64,000 bases of DNA from Streptomyces sp. XM4193 (GTDB taxonomy: Bacteria > Actinomycetota > Actinomycetes > Streptomycetales > Streptomycetaceae), in assembly GCF_023072595.1 (NCBI RefSeq), contig NZ_JALLGK010000002.1:186001-250000 (forward strand), written 5' to 3'. The notes below the pieces were generated by a model. That model was not told where the DNA came from, searched no databases, and saw only the letters and a program-made list of their open reading frames with translations. The position numbers and the translations under genes were made by a program. Below are positions 54,074 to 62,936 of this stretch, one piece after another; positions within the stretch are counted from its first letter, which is position 1, and every line of letters starts with the position of its first letter.

Positions 54074-54586
54074 ATGGCCGCCAACACTTCGACCACCGTT
54101 TCCGAGACCGCGAGCGAGAAGGCGCAGCCCGCTGTCCGCAACGAGAGCCGTTCGCTGCAGAAGCACACCACGCTGAGCGCCGGCAACCCCGACGGCCAGG
54201 TCGGCGAGCGCGGCAAGACCACGATCGCCGACGGCGTCGTGGAGAAGATCGCGGGCATGGCCGCCCGCGAGGTGCCCGGGGTGTACGCGCTCGGCGGCGG
54301 CTTCGCCCGTACGCTCGGCGCCGTGCGCGACCGCGTTCCCGGCGGCCGTCCGAACGTGGCGCGCGGTGTGAAGGTCGAGGTCGGTGAGCGCCAGACCGCG
54401 CTGGACCTGGAGATCGTCGTCGAGTACGGCGTACCGATCCCCGACGTCGCCCACGACGTGCGGGAGAACGTCATCGTCGCCGTCGAGCGGATGACCGGCC
54501 TGGAGGTCGTCGAGGTCAACATCAGCGTCGGCGACGTCCACCTGCCCGACGACGAGGACGACACCGTCGAGTCCCGCGTCGAGTGA
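54074..54586 (+). CDS. Asp23/Gls24 family envelope stress protein
   Basis: This 170-residue protein has a canonical Asp23 domain at about residues 42-155 (GKTTIADGVVEKIAGMAARE, VPGVYALGG, VEVGERQTALDLEIVVEYGV, RENVIVAVERMTGLEVVEVN). The first 40 residues are polar and the tail is acidic. Asp23 proteins form a peripheral layer at the inner membrane via AmaP and are linked to alkaline and envelope stress. GAGGAGAG precedes the ATG. It is first gene of a five-gene plus-strand operon, divergent from the sigma factor. Confidence 0.92.
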   Translation: MAANTSTTVSETASEKAQPAVRNESRSLQKHTTLSAGNPDGQVGERGKTTIADGVVEKIAGMAAREVPGVYALGGGFARTLGAVRDRVPGGRPNVARGVKVEVGERQTALDLEIVVEYGVPIPDVAHDVRENVIVAVERMTGLEVVEVNISVGDVHLPDDEDDTVESRVE

Positions 54587-54675
54587 GCAGCCGCGGTGAC
54601 TGAGCAGTCGGAGCAGGCAGACCAGTCCGGCGGGGCCGAGCGGGCCGACCGGGCGACGGGACCGAGGAGAGACGC

Positions 54676-54861
54676 GTGAACAAGGCCTCCACAGGGCTGA
54701 TGACGGGAATGGCGCTGGGTTTCGCCGGCTGGTTCGGCGGCTTCGTTGCCTTTCTGCTGGTCGGCGCGCTGGGTGCGCTCGGCTGGCTCGTCGGCCGGGC
54801 GTTGGACGACGGCGCCTCGCCCCTCGATGTGCTGCGCGGACCCGGCCGGAGGGATCAGTGA
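54676..54861 (+). CDS. Small membrane protein (DUF2273-like) of the Asp23 operon
   Basis: This 61-residue protein consists of a short polar start, a Gly-rich hydrophobic hairpin (about 8-45, MTGMALGFAGWFGGFVAFLL and GALGALGWLVGRAL) and a charged tail. DUF2273-type small proteins commonly accompany asp23 and amaP. GAGGAGAG lies 6 nt before the GTG. Its stop overlaps the GTG of the next gene by four bases. Confidence 0.8.
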   Translation: MNKASTGLMTGMALGFAGWFGGFVAFLLVGALGALGWLVGRALDDGASPLDVLRGPGRRDQ

Positions 54862-55400
54862 GTTCCGGCCGGGACTCGGCACGGCAGGCGTTCGCGCTCC
54901 CGCCGGCCGGGGAACGCGGTGCGCTGGTGATCAGCGACCGCACCCGGAACCGGATTGCGGTCCAGGCGGCGGCGGACGCCATCGAGCAGCGCGTCGTCGC
55001 CCCGGTCGCCGCCCGCCCCCGTGCGGTCGTACGGCTGCGGCGCGGCACCGCGCACGTACGGCTGGCGATCGCGCTGCCGTACCCCTCGGACATCCCCGCG
55101 CTCTGCGCCGGCGTGCGGGAGACGGTGGCGGAGCGCTGCGCGGAGCTGACCGGGACCCCGGTCCGTCGGGTGAGTGTGCTGGTCGACCGGCTGGAGCGGG
55201 AGGGGGACCGGCCCGGGCCGGGCTCTTCGCCCGGCCTGCTCCCGGACCGCGTCGAGGGGAGCGCAGCCGCGCCGACGGGCGGTGACGAGTCCGGGCTGCG
55301 CGGGGCACCGGGCGGCGGCGGTCCCGCCGAGGCCCGCGTCGACTCGGCGGCGGGCAAAGCGGGTTCACCCCGGGACGCGACGTCGGCGGGGGAGCGGTGA
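54858..55400 (+). CDS. Second Asp23/Gls24-type protein of the operon
   Basis: This 180-residue protein has an Asp23-like domain at about 22-115 (GALVISDRTRNRIAVQAAAD, AVVRLRRGTAHVRLAIALPY, TVAERCAELTGTPVRRVSVL), then a disordered Gly/Pro/Ala tail of about 65 residues. GTGA overlaps join it to both neighbours, so it is translated as part of a tightly coupled block. It probably co-assembles with the first Asp23 protein at the membrane. Confidence 0.8.
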   Translation: MSSGRDSARQAFALPPAGERGALVISDRTRNRIAVQAAADAIEQRVVAPVAARPRAVVRLRRGTAHVRLAIALPYPSDIPALCAGVRETVAERCAELTGTPVRRVSVLVDRLEREGDRPGPGSSPGLLPDRVEGSAAAPTGGDESGLRGAPGGGGPAEARVDSAAGKAGSPRDATSAGER

Positions 55401-56197
55401 GCCCGGTGGGACGTGCCTGGACCACCCGGCGGCGTCCGGTCGCCCTGCTCTCCTTCGGCCTGCTGCTCGCCGCCGCCGCGGCGCTGTCGTTCGTCGTGCT
55501 CGCGGTGCTGGACACCGGAGGGCACGGCGTCGGCGACCGACTCGCCGACCGCGGGCGGGAGTTGTGGCAGTCGGTCACCGACCGGGTGCCGGTGCTCGGC
55601 GACACCGCGGCACTGCTGGTGGCGGGCGCGGTCTGCGCGGCTCTGGCGGCGGTCTGGCTGCTGGTGCTGAGCGTCACCCCGACCCGTCGCTGGTGGGTGA
55701 TGGAGACGGGCCGGTCGGGTGTGTACGCGGAGCTGGACCGGCGCGGCACGGCGCTGCTGCTGCGCGACTCCGCGCTCGCCGTACCGGGAGTGCGCACCGC
55801 GACCGTACGGGTGCGACGCCGGGGCCACCGGGTGCGGGCCACCGCTGCCTTCGGTGAACTCGAGCGCGTGGAACGGCAGTTGAACGAGGCGCTCACGGCC
55901 ACCGTCGAGGTGCTCGGCCTGGTGCGCCGGCCCCGGCTGAAGGTCGTCCTGACACCCGCCGACCACTGGGTCCCGCCGCACCGGTCGCCCGCCTCCCGAG
56001 CGCCGTCGCCCGCATCGTCCACCGACACCACCGGGCCGTCCGACGCGTCCGGGCCGTCCGACGCCACCGAGCCGTCCGACGCGTCCGACGCGTCCGCCAC
56101 CGGGCCGTCCGATCCTTCCGGTCGTCCGACGGCTCCTGCGCGCCGACGCCGCGGGGCCGGCCCGGACGGCAACGACCTGCTCTCCGAGGGGAACTGA
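55397..56197 (+). CDS. AmaP-like membrane protein (DUF6286 type)
   Basis: This 266-residue protein has two helices (about 14-38, VALLSFGLLLAAAAALSFVV, and 70-93, ALLVAGAVCAALAAVWLLVL), followed by a cytoplasmic Asp23-like strand/helix module (about 105-195, ALAVPGVRTATVRVRRRGHR, RVERQLNEALTATVEVLGLV). The C-terminal 65 residues are a low-complexity tail of (T/G/E)-P-S-D-A repeats. The layout mirrors AmaP, the membrane anchor of Asp23. The start overlaps the preceding stop by four bases and the next gene begins 1 nt after its stop. Confidence 0.82.
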   Translation: MSPVGRAWTTRRRPVALLSFGLLLAAAAALSFVVLAVLDTGGHGVGDRLADRGRELWQSVTDRVPVLGDTAALLVAGAVCAALAAVWLLVLSVTPTRRWWVMETGRSGVYAELDRRGTALLLRDSALAVPGVRTATVRVRRRGHRVRATAAFGELERVERQLNEALTATVEVLGLVRRPRLKVVLTPADHWVPPHRSPASRAPSPASSTDTTGPSDASGPSDATEPSDASDASATGPSDPSGRPTAPARRRRGAGPDGNDLLSEGN

Positions 56198-56198
56198 C

Positions 56199-56939
56199 GT
56201 GACGTCGGCAACTGCTCCCGTTCCGCGCTCCGACGCCCGCGAGCCGGCGTCCGCCGCGGGCCGCCCGCCGACCCGCAGGCCCGAACGCGTTCTGCGCCTC
56301 ACCAACCGGCTCACGCTGGTGCTGGGAGCGCTGCTGCTGACCGCGCTGGCCTGGTGTGCGCTCACCGCCGCCCACTCGGCGGGCGGCCCGCCGGGCAGTC
56401 TCCCGAGCTGGTGGCCGGGGGTCTCCGGCAGCGGTGCGCTGCCCGGCTCCGGCTGGTGGCACACGCTGCGACAGCGCGCCGATCCCTCCACCGGAGAACC
56501 GCTCTGGCAGGTGCTCGCGGCAGCCGTGCCCGCGCTGGTGCTCGTGGTCGCCTCGGTGTGGCTGTACCGGCTGGCCGGCCCGCGGGTGCGTCGTGTCCTC
56601 GCGGTGCCCGGCGCGACCGGTGGGGACGCGCGGCTGCGCGGCGCAGCGCTCGCCTCCGCCGTGTCCGCGGACATCCGCGAGGTGTCGGGGGTGCGCCGCG
56701 CCCGGGTCACCGTGCACGGCCGTCCGGGCCGGCCCTGGCTGCGACTGCGCGTCACTCTCGATCCCGGAGCCCAACCCTCCGTGGTCCTGCGGGAGTTGGA
56801 GGAGCAGGTGGTGGTGCGTGCCCGTACGTCGTCGGGTTGCGCGGACCTGCGCGCGACGGTGCGGCTGCGGGTGGTCGCCCACCGGCCGAACCGGGTCGCC
56901 GAGAGCGTGGCCCGCGGAGGGCTGTCCAACCGCCCGTGA
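56199..56939 (+). CDS. Second AmaP-like membrane anchor
   Basis: This 246-residue protein has helices at about 36-58 (LTLVLGALLLTALAWCALTA) and 104-123 (VLAAAVPALVLVVASVWLYR), separated by a Trp/Gly-rich extracytoplasmic loop. A cytoplasmic module (about 135-235) has SADIREVSGVRRARVTVHGR, LRLRVTLDPGAQPSVVLREL and RATVRLRVVAHRPNRVAES, again resembling AmaP/Asp23. It is the last gene of the operon. The two anchors may pair and display the Asp23 layer. Function is inferred from architecture and context. Confidence 0.82.
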   Translation: MTSATAPVPRSDAREPASAAGRPPTRRPERVLRLTNRLTLVLGALLLTALAWCALTAAHSAGGPPGSLPSWWPGVSGSGALPGSGWWHTLRQRADPSTGEPLWQVLAAAVPALVLVVASVWLYRLAGPRVRRVLAVPGATGGDARLRGAALASAVSADIREVSGVRRARVTVHGRPGRPWLRLRVTLDPGAQPSVVLRELEEQVVVRARTSSGCADLRATVRLRVVAHRPNRVAESVARGGLSNRP

Positions 56940-57023
56940 AGCGCCCGCAGTTGAGGCACGACAACCGGCAGCCGGGTGTCGCCCGAACTCGCGGGCCTAT
57001 CCGGCCTGTTTTGCCAATTTGCC

Positions 57024-57071
57024 GTGACATCAAGGGAGTTGGGGCTGATTGGTGTGACATCCACGTGACAG
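57024..57071 (+). promoter_or_regulatory. GTGACA repeats upstream of the subtilisin gene
   Basis: GTGACATC occurs at 57024 and 57054 and GTGACAG at 57065, all in direct orientation, 130-180 bp before the protease start. They may be regulator half-sites. The surrounding 263 bp contain no gene. Confidence 0.4.
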
Positions 57072-57202
57072 CTGTATGAAGTCCGTGCACATCTCTTGTG
57101 GGATTCCTGTACCTCGGTAAACCTTTCGTGCAGCCGATGCGAATGTCATGTTCGCGTCTGGCGACCCTCACATTGGCGCACCATCACGAGAAGGAATCTC
57201 TG

Positions 57203-58774
57203 ATGACAGTGTTGCGTTCTTCCAGACGTCGGTTGTCGGTCGCGGTGGTGGCCGCGGCGGCCACTCTCGCCCTCGGCGCCGGCGCACTGCCCGCGGTCGC
57301 GGCGGACGGCCCGCAGGGCACCATCCTCGGCGCGGGAGCGCCCGGGACGATCAAGGACAGCTACCTCGTCACCCTCGACGAGTCCGGTCCCGCGGCCGCA
57401 TCGGCCAAGGGGCGCGAGCTGGCCGAGAAGTACGGTGCGAAGATCAAGCTCACCTACCGTGCCGCCCTCAACGGCTACGCGGTCCAACTCACCGAGAAGC
57501 AGGCCAGGAAGCTCGCCGCCGACCGGGCGGTGGAGTCGGTCGTGCAGGACCAGCGGGTCTCCATCGACGCCACCCAGAGCAACCCGCCGTCCTGGGGCCT
57601 GGACCGCATCGACCAGCCGGACCTCCCGCTGGACAACAGCTACACCTATCCGGACTCCGCGGGCGAGGGCGTCACCGCCTACATCGTCGACACCGGAATA
57701 CGCCACTCCCACTCAGACTTCGGCGGTCGTGCCGACTTCGGCTTCGACGCCTTCGGCGGGTCCGGCAACGACGGCAACGGCCACGGCACCCATGTCGCGG
57801 GCACGGTCGGCGGCGCCGCGCACGGCGTGGCCAAGAAGGTGGACCTGGTCTCGGTGAAGGTGCTCAACGACTCCGGATCCGGCACCATCGCCGGAGTCGT
57901 CGCCGGCGTCGACTGGGTCACCGGCAACGCCCAGAAGCCCGCGGTCGCCAACATGAGCCTGGGCGGCGGCGCCAACGCCGCCCTGGACGACGCCGTGCGC
58001 AACTCCATCGCCTCGGGCGTCACCTACGCCGTCGCCGCGGGCAACGACAACCAGAACGCGTCGAACTACTCGCCGGCCAGGGTCGGCGAGGCGCTGACCG
58101 TCGGCTCCACCACCCGTACCGACGCCAGGTCCACCTTCTCCAACTACGGCGCGATCGTGGACATCTTCGCGCCGGGGTCGGAGATCACCTCGGCCTGGCA
58201 CACCGGTGACAGCGCGACCAACACCATCTCCGGAACCTCGATGGCCGCTCCGCACGTCGCGGGAGCCGCCGCTCTCGTGCTCGGCGAGGACGGCTCCGCG
58301 AGCCCGGCGGCGGTCGCCTCCGCGCTGGACTCGGCGGCGGTCGACGGCAGGGTCGGCAACCCCGGCAGCGGTTCGCCCAACAAGCTCCTCCAGGTCGGCG
58401 GGGGCGGCGGCAGCGAGCCCGGTGAGCCCGGAACCCGCTTCGAGAACACCGACGACCTCCAGATCCGCGATCTGCGCACGGTCGAGTCCCCGCTGAACGT
58501 CACGGGCGTCGCGGGCAACGCGCCCTCGGGGCTGAGCGTGGACGTCGACATCAAGCACAGCTGGATCGGCGATCTGCGGATCGACCTGGTCGCGCCGAAC
58601 GGCACCGCGTACCGCGTGAAGGACTACGGGCAGGGCGGCAGCACCCGTGACCTGAAGCAGAGCTACACGGTGGACGCCTCGACGGTCGTCGCCAACGGCC
58701 AGTGGAAGCTGCGGATCACCGACAACGCCTACCTCGACACCGGCTACCTCGACTCCTGGGCGCTGGAGTTCTGA
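57203..58774 (+). CDS. Secreted subtilisin-like serine protease with I9 propeptide and P-domain
   Basis: This 523-residue exported protease has a Sec signal peptide (1-34, RRLSVAVVAAAATLALGAGA, cleavage near AVAAD), an inhibitor_I9 propeptide (about 50-122) and an S8 catalytic domain (about 130-400). The catalytic triad is Asp163 (YIVDTGIR), His194 (NGHGTHVAG) and Ser346 (SGTSMAAP), with the oxyanion Asn281 in AAGNDNQ. A Gly-rich linker joins this to a P/proprotein-convertase domain (about 430-523, VDIKHSWIGDLRIDLVAPNG). AAGGAA is the ribosome site. Streptomyces secretes such enzymes for extracellular protein use or for processing its own exported proteins. Confidence 0.95.
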   Translation: MTVLRSSRRRLSVAVVAAAATLALGAGALPAVAADGPQGTILGAGAPGTIKDSYLVTLDESGPAAASAKGRELAEKYGAKIKLTYRAALNGYAVQLTEKQARKLAADRAVESVVQDQRVSIDATQSNPPSWGLDRIDQPDLPLDNSYTYPDSAGEGVTAYIVDTGIRHSHSDFGGRADFGFDAFGGSGNDGNGHGTHVAGTVGGAAHGVAKKVDLVSVKVLNDSGSGTIAGVVAGVDWVTGNAQKPAVANMSLGGGANAALDDAVRNSIASGVTYAVAAGNDNQNASNYSPARVGEALTVGSTTRTDARSTFSNYGAIVDIFAPGSEITSAWHTGDSATNTISGTSMAAPHVAGAAALVLGEDGSASPAAVASALDSAAVDGRVGNPGSGSPNKLLQVGGGGGSEPGEPGTRFENTDDLQIRDLRTVESPLNVTGVAGNAPSGLSVDVDIKHSWIGDLRIDLVAPNGTAYRVKDYGQGGSTRDLKQSYTVDASTVVANGQWKLRITDNAYLDTGYLDSWALEF

Positions 58775-58873
58775 ACCGGCCGATCCGTGCCGGCGGTGAA
58801 CGGCCCGCTCGACACCGGCCGTTGAGGTGCGGCGCACACGTCGGCTGAACCCCGCCGCACCTCACCGCGCATC

Positions 58874-58910
58874 GCGGCAGCCCTCCCGGTCCGACCGGGA
58901 GGGCTGCCGC
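58874..58910 (+). terminator. Terminator after the subtilisin gene
   Basis: A perfect 17-bp stem GCGGCAGCCCTCCCGGT pairs with 58894-58910 around a 3-nt loop, 100 bp after the stop codon. Confidence 0.82.
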
Positions 58911-59038
58911 CGCTCGCACCGCCGTGACCAGTGGCGACTCATCACATCGAGTGAACGCATGGCCTTTCCCGCCGACCGACGGCAGCCGCTTGTCAAGCTG
59001 TTGCCCACTGTCAACCTCTCGGCCCTCAGGGAGGAACC

Positions 59039-59791
59039 ATGTCCTTCGGTGACCAGCCCGCGTATCTGCGTGTCGCCGGCGATCTGCGCCAGAAGATCAT
59101 CGACGGCACCCTCGGGCCGCATGCGCGTCTGCCCTCGCAGGCGCGCATCAGGAGCGAGTACGGAGTCTCGGACACCGTCGCGCTGGAAGCCCGCAAGGTG
59201 CTGATGGCCGAGGGGCTGGTGGAGGGCCGTTCCGGCTCGGGCACCTATGTGCGCGAGCAGCCGGTGCAGCGCCGGGTGATCCGCAGCGGCTACCGCGCTC
59301 CCGGGCTCGCCAGTTCCTTCCGCCAGGAGCAGGCCGACGACCGGGTCAAGGGCACCTGGGAGGCGCGCAGCTCGCAGCAGGACGCCCCGCCCAAGGTCGC
59401 CGAGCGACTGCTGCTGACCGCAGGCGACCGCGTCATGCGCACCGAGTACCTCTTCCGCGACGAGGGCGAGCCGGTGATGGTCTCCACGTCCTGGGAGCCG
59501 TTGGCGATCACCGCCCGTACGCCCGTGCTGCTGCCCGAGGAGGGTCCGCTCGGCGGTCAGGGCGTGGTGGAGCGGATGGCCGCGATCGGGCAGGTCGTGG
59601 ACAACGTGGTCGAGGAGCTGAGCACCCGCCCCGGCAGCGCGGACGAGTTGACGGCGCTCGGCGGGGTGCCCGGCCACCACGTACTGGTGATCACCCGTAC
59701 GTTCCACGTCGGGGGCCGCCCGGTGGAGACGGCCGATGTGGTGCTGCCCGCTGACCGGACCAGAGTGCTCTACCACCTGCCGGTGCGCTGA
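59039..59791 (+). CDS. GntR/UTRA family transcriptional regulator
   Basis: This 250-residue regulator has a GntR winged helix (about 6-72, YLRVAGDLRQKIIDGTLGPH, LPSQARIRSEYGVSDTVALE and LVEGRSGSGTYVREQ) and a UTRA ligand domain (about 100-245, RVMRTEYLFRDEGEPVMVST, LGGVPGHHVLVITRTFHVGG). HutC-like members respond to sugars, amino acids or phosphorylated metabolites. GGGAGGAACC precedes the ATG. TTGTCAAG and CTGTCAAC about 30-65 bp upstream might form its operator or promoter. It is a stand-alone gene. Confidence 0.93.
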   Translation: MSFGDQPAYLRVAGDLRQKIIDGTLGPHARLPSQARIRSEYGVSDTVALEARKVLMAEGLVEGRSGSGTYVREQPVQRRVIRSGYRAPGLASSFRQEQADDRVKGTWEARSSQQDAPPKVAERLLLTAGDRVMRTEYLFRDEGEPVMVSTSWEPLAITARTPVLLPEEGPLGGQGVVERMAAIGQVVDNVVEELSTRPGSADELTALGGVPGHHVLVITRTFHVGGRPVETADVVLPADRTRVLYHLPVR

Positions 59792-60063
59792 TCCGGGACA
59801 GCCCGGCCGGCAGTGCGCGCCGCCGTACCCCACAACTCCCGCTCACCACACTCCGCCCACCGGCCCCGGCCCTCGCGGCGATGCGCCAACTCCCCACCCG
59901 CCCCGACCGGTTGACCCGGTCCCGTGGGTGAGTGGCGACGGTCTCTCCTTGTGCCAAGTCGACTGCGTTCGGTGAGTCGCACGCGTACGCTCTGGCATAT
60001 GCGGATTCTGACGTCGAGTGCAGTGGTGGTCGTGGTCGGCCGGGTTGTGGGCGGTGGTTTCCG

Positions 60064-60363
60064 GTGAACGAGCGCGTGGACCCGTTGCCGTGGATGGTGA
60101 TCCGGCAGGACGAGGGCGGTCGCTACCGGATCGGCCGGTTCGCGACGCTGCTGGAGGCCCAGGCTCTCGCCGAGCGGCTGACCGCACAGAGCGAGCGCGG
60201 CGAGCAGGGCCGGGCGCTGTCCGCCGGGGAGGTCGAGCCGGTCGCTGCGGACTCCGGTACGGAGGCTGGTCGCGAGCGGGGCGAGGCTCGTACGGTGGGC
60301 GCCACCCGGGTGCGTCGCTATGTGGTCGAGCGTTTGGACTATCCAGGCGGTGACCGAGCCTGA
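60064..60363 (+). CDS. Small SPOR-like protein
   Basis: This 99-residue protein has the short SPOR-like pattern of Streptomyces proteins (LPWMVIRQDEGGRYRIGRFA, LLEAQALAERLTAQSERGEQ and the closing RRYVVERLDYPGG). A central low-complexity insert separates the two halves. The GTG at 60064 is chosen because codon bias begins there; the longer frame from 59932 is less convincing. No membrane segment is visible. A peptidoglycan- or partner-binding role is only a guess. Confidence 0.7.
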   Translation: MNERVDPLPWMVIRQDEGGRYRIGRFATLLEAQALAERLTAQSERGEQGRALSAGEVEPVAADSGTEAGRERGEARTVGATRVRRYVVERLDYPGGDRA

Positions 60364-60470
60364 CCGCGTGCACAATCGGGTATGTGTGCTGTTAGTACAG
60401 TTTGTCTTGCTGTTGTGGGCCGAGCTCGACAGTGCCCCGGCAGCGCCACCCGAGCAGGGACGTGGGCGGA

Positions 60471-62936
60471 GTGAGCGAGGGACCGAGCGCAGCCGATTCG
60501 CTGCTCGACACGCTCCCCATCGGCGTGATCATCCTCGACACCGGCGGCCGGGTGCTGCTGTGGAGCCCCACCGCCGAGGACATGCTCGGCTGGAGCGCGG
60601 AAGAGGCCACCGGCCACCGGTTCGTCGAGTTCCTCGCCTCCGCCGACCGGGAGGCGGACCCCGCTCTCGGCATCTACGGCGAGCTGCGGCGGGGCCGGGT
60701 GTGGCGCGGCTTCCTCACCGCCGTCCACCGGGACGGCCGCCTCGTGGACACCCAGTCCCAGGCGGCGCTGCTGGAGGACGCCGACGGGGAGCCGTTCATC
60801 CTGGCCAACGTGGTCGAGATCAACCGGCTGCGGGCGATCGAGCACGACCTCGCCGCCCTCGACGCGCTCTTCGACTCCTCGCCGCTCGCCATCGCCCTCT
60901 TCGACGAGCAGCGGCGCTTCGTGCGGGTCAACAAGGCGCTGCTGGCGCTGCACAACGCCAGCAACGACGAGCTGATCGGGCGCACGGTGGAGGAAGTGCT
61001 CCCGGCCTTCATGTCGCGGGAGATCTCCGACGTCCAGTCCGTGGTGCTGGAGACCGGGCGCACCGTCATCGACATGGTGATGCCCTCCCCGGACGGCAGA
61101 GGGGCCCGGTCGGTCTCCTACGGCCGGCTGACCGACCGTTCCGGCAAGGTCGTCGGGGTCAGCTGCACCATCATGGACATCACCGAGCGCCGAGACGCGG
61201 TCCAGAAGGTGGAGCGCGCCCGTCAGCGGCTGATGCTGCTCGACGACGTCAACGTCGCGCTGGGCGATCTGCTGGACGTTCGCAAGCTCTCCAGGGCGCT
61301 GGCCCGCGCACTGGTGCCGGGCTTCGCCGACTACGCGGGGGTGATGCTGCGCAGCGAGGTCTTCCAGGGCGACGAACTCCCCGTCACCCCGCCCCAGTCC
61401 GGTGTCCCGCTGCTCCAACTCGGCGTGGCCGCGGGCAGCACCGGTCCGGCGGTGGGGCGGATGCTGCGCGCGGGCCAGGACGTGGCGCTGGCGCCCGACT
61501 CCTTCTTCGCGACCGTCCTGCGCAGCGGCAGGCCCCATCTCGCGGGCTCGCAGCGGGAGTTGCTGGCCGCCACCTACCGCGGCGACCCCAAGGTGCAGGC
61601 CGCGCTGGACCTGGACATCCACTCGCTGCTCTGCGTTCCGCTCAGCGCCCGCGGCATCGTGCTCGGCCTGCTGGTGATCAGCAGAGCCGGCGAGCGGGAG
61701 GGCTTCGACGAGGACGACGTCGCGCTCACCATGGAGTTGGCCGGCCGCGCAGGCGTCTCGCTCGACAACGCCCGGCTCTACGCGCGTGAACGCGAGGGCG
61801 CCCTGATGCTGCAACGCAGCCTGCTGCCCCAGCGGGTGCCCTCGCCGCCCGGGGTACGGGTCGCGGTCCGCTACGTTCCGGGCAGCAGCGGCACCGAGGT
61901 GGGCGGCGACTGGTTCGACGTCATCCCGCTGGCCGGCGGCCGGGTGGCGCTGGTGGTGGGCGATGTGATGGGCCACGGGCTCAGGGCCGCGGCCACCATG
62001 GGCCGGCTGCGCACCGCCGTGCGCACCCTCGCCCCGCTCGATCTGCCGCCGCACGAACTGCTGCGCCGGATCAACGATTTGGCCGACGACCTCGCGCAGG
62101 GGCCGGAGGAACCCCTGATGGCGACCTGTGTGTACGCCGTCTACGACCCGTCCACCCGTACCGTCAGCCTGGCCAAGGCCGGCCATGTGCCGCCGCTGCT
62201 CGTCGGCGCCCCCGCCGCGGGCGGTGAGCGCGCGGCCGAGCTGCTGGAACTGCCGTCCGGTGCGCCGCTGGGCGTGGAGGGAGTCCACTTCGAGTCGGTG
62301 GACGTCCGGATCGAGGAGGGTGCGGTGCTGGTGCTCTACACCGACGGCCTCGTCGAGACGCGCGGCGAGGACATCACCGACGGACTGGCACGGCTGAGCG
62401 GCCGGCTCACCCGGCAGACCGCGGGCGGCCGGCCGTTCGACATCGAGGACGCCTGCGACGACGCCATCGAGATGATCACCCCCCACAACGACGCCGTGCC
62501 CGCGCACGCGGACGATGCGGCGCTCCTCATGGCCCAGCTCGGCGGGCTGCCGGACAACTCCTCCGCCAGCTGGACCTTCCCCGCCGAGACGCTCGCGGTG
62601 CGCCGGGCCCGGCACGAGGTCCGTACGACCCTCCAGCGCTGGGGTCTGGAGGAGCTGACGGACGAAGCGGTGCTGCTGGTCAGCGAGTTGTTCACGAACG
62701 CGCTGCGGTATGCGCACGGCCCCATCGGCGTACGGATGGTGCGGGCCGGTTCGCTGCTCGTCGAGGTCTCCGACCCGCTGCCCGACCCGCCGCGCGAACG
62801 CACCCCGGACCCCGACGACGAGGGCGGCCGGGGGATTCAGCTCGTGGCGCAGTCCGCCCGCCGCTGGGGTACCCGGCGCGGCCCGGCGGGCAAGACGGTC
62901 TGGTTCGAACTCTCCCTGCCCCACTGCCCCGTCTGA
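60471..62936 (+). CDS. PAS-PAS-GAF-SpoIIE(PP2C)-HATPase regulatory phosphatase
   Basis: This protein of about 821 residues has two PAS domains (about 8-110, LLDTLPIGVIILDTGGRVLL, and 125-245, LFDSSPLAIALFDEQRRFVR), a GAF domain (about 255-435), a PP2C/SpoIIE phosphatase (about 445-680, GTEVGGDWFDVIPLAGGRVA and VVGDVMGHGLRAAATM with the metal aspartates) and a C-terminal HATPase (LVSELFTNALRYAHGPIGVR, DEGGRGIQLVAQSARRWGTR). It would sense a ligand or redox state and dephosphorylate an anti-anti-sigma factor. The GTG at 60471 has GGGA 9 nt upstream. It is followed by a second protein of the same class. Confidence 0.92.
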   Translation: MSEGPSAADSLLDTLPIGVIILDTGGRVLLWSPTAEDMLGWSAEEATGHRFVEFLASADREADPALGIYGELRRGRVWRGFLTAVHRDGRLVDTQSQAALLEDADGEPFILANVVEINRLRAIEHDLAALDALFDSSPLAIALFDEQRRFVRVNKALLALHNASNDELIGRTVEEVLPAFMSREISDVQSVVLETGRTVIDMVMPSPDGRGARSVSYGRLTDRSGKVVGVSCTIMDITERRDAVQKVERARQRLMLLDDVNVALGDLLDVRKLSRALARALVPGFADYAGVMLRSEVFQGDELPVTPPQSGVPLLQLGVAAGSTGPAVGRMLRAGQDVALAPDSFFATVLRSGRPHLAGSQRELLAATYRGDPKVQAALDLDIHSLLCVPLSARGIVLGLLVISRAGEREGFDEDDVALTMELAGRAGVSLDNARLYAREREGALMLQRSLLPQRVPSPPGVRVAVRYVPGSSGTEVGGDWFDVIPLAGGRVALVVGDVMGHGLRAAATMGRLRTAVRTLAPLDLPPHELLRRINDLADDLAQGPEEPLMATCVYAVYDPSTRTVSLAKAGHVPPLLVGAPAAGGERAAELLELPSGAPLGVEGVHFESVDVRIEEGAVLVLYTDGLVETRGEDITDGLARLSGRLTRQTAGGRPFDIEDACDDAIEMITPHNDAVPAHADDAALLMAQLGGLPDNSSASWTFPAETLAVRRARHEVRTTLQRWGLEELTDEAVLLVSELFTNALRYAHGPIGVRMVRAGSLLVEVSDPLPDPPRERTPDPDDEGGRGIQLVAQSARRWGTRRGPAGKTVWFELSLPHCPV

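Noticed and set aside
53807..57064. Very long minus-strand open frame (1085 codons) opposite the Asp23 operon
   Set aside because: It is the shadow of the plus-strand genes and has low-complexity Arg/Pro/Ser composition with no domain. The plus-strand genes have domains, ribosome sites and overlaps.
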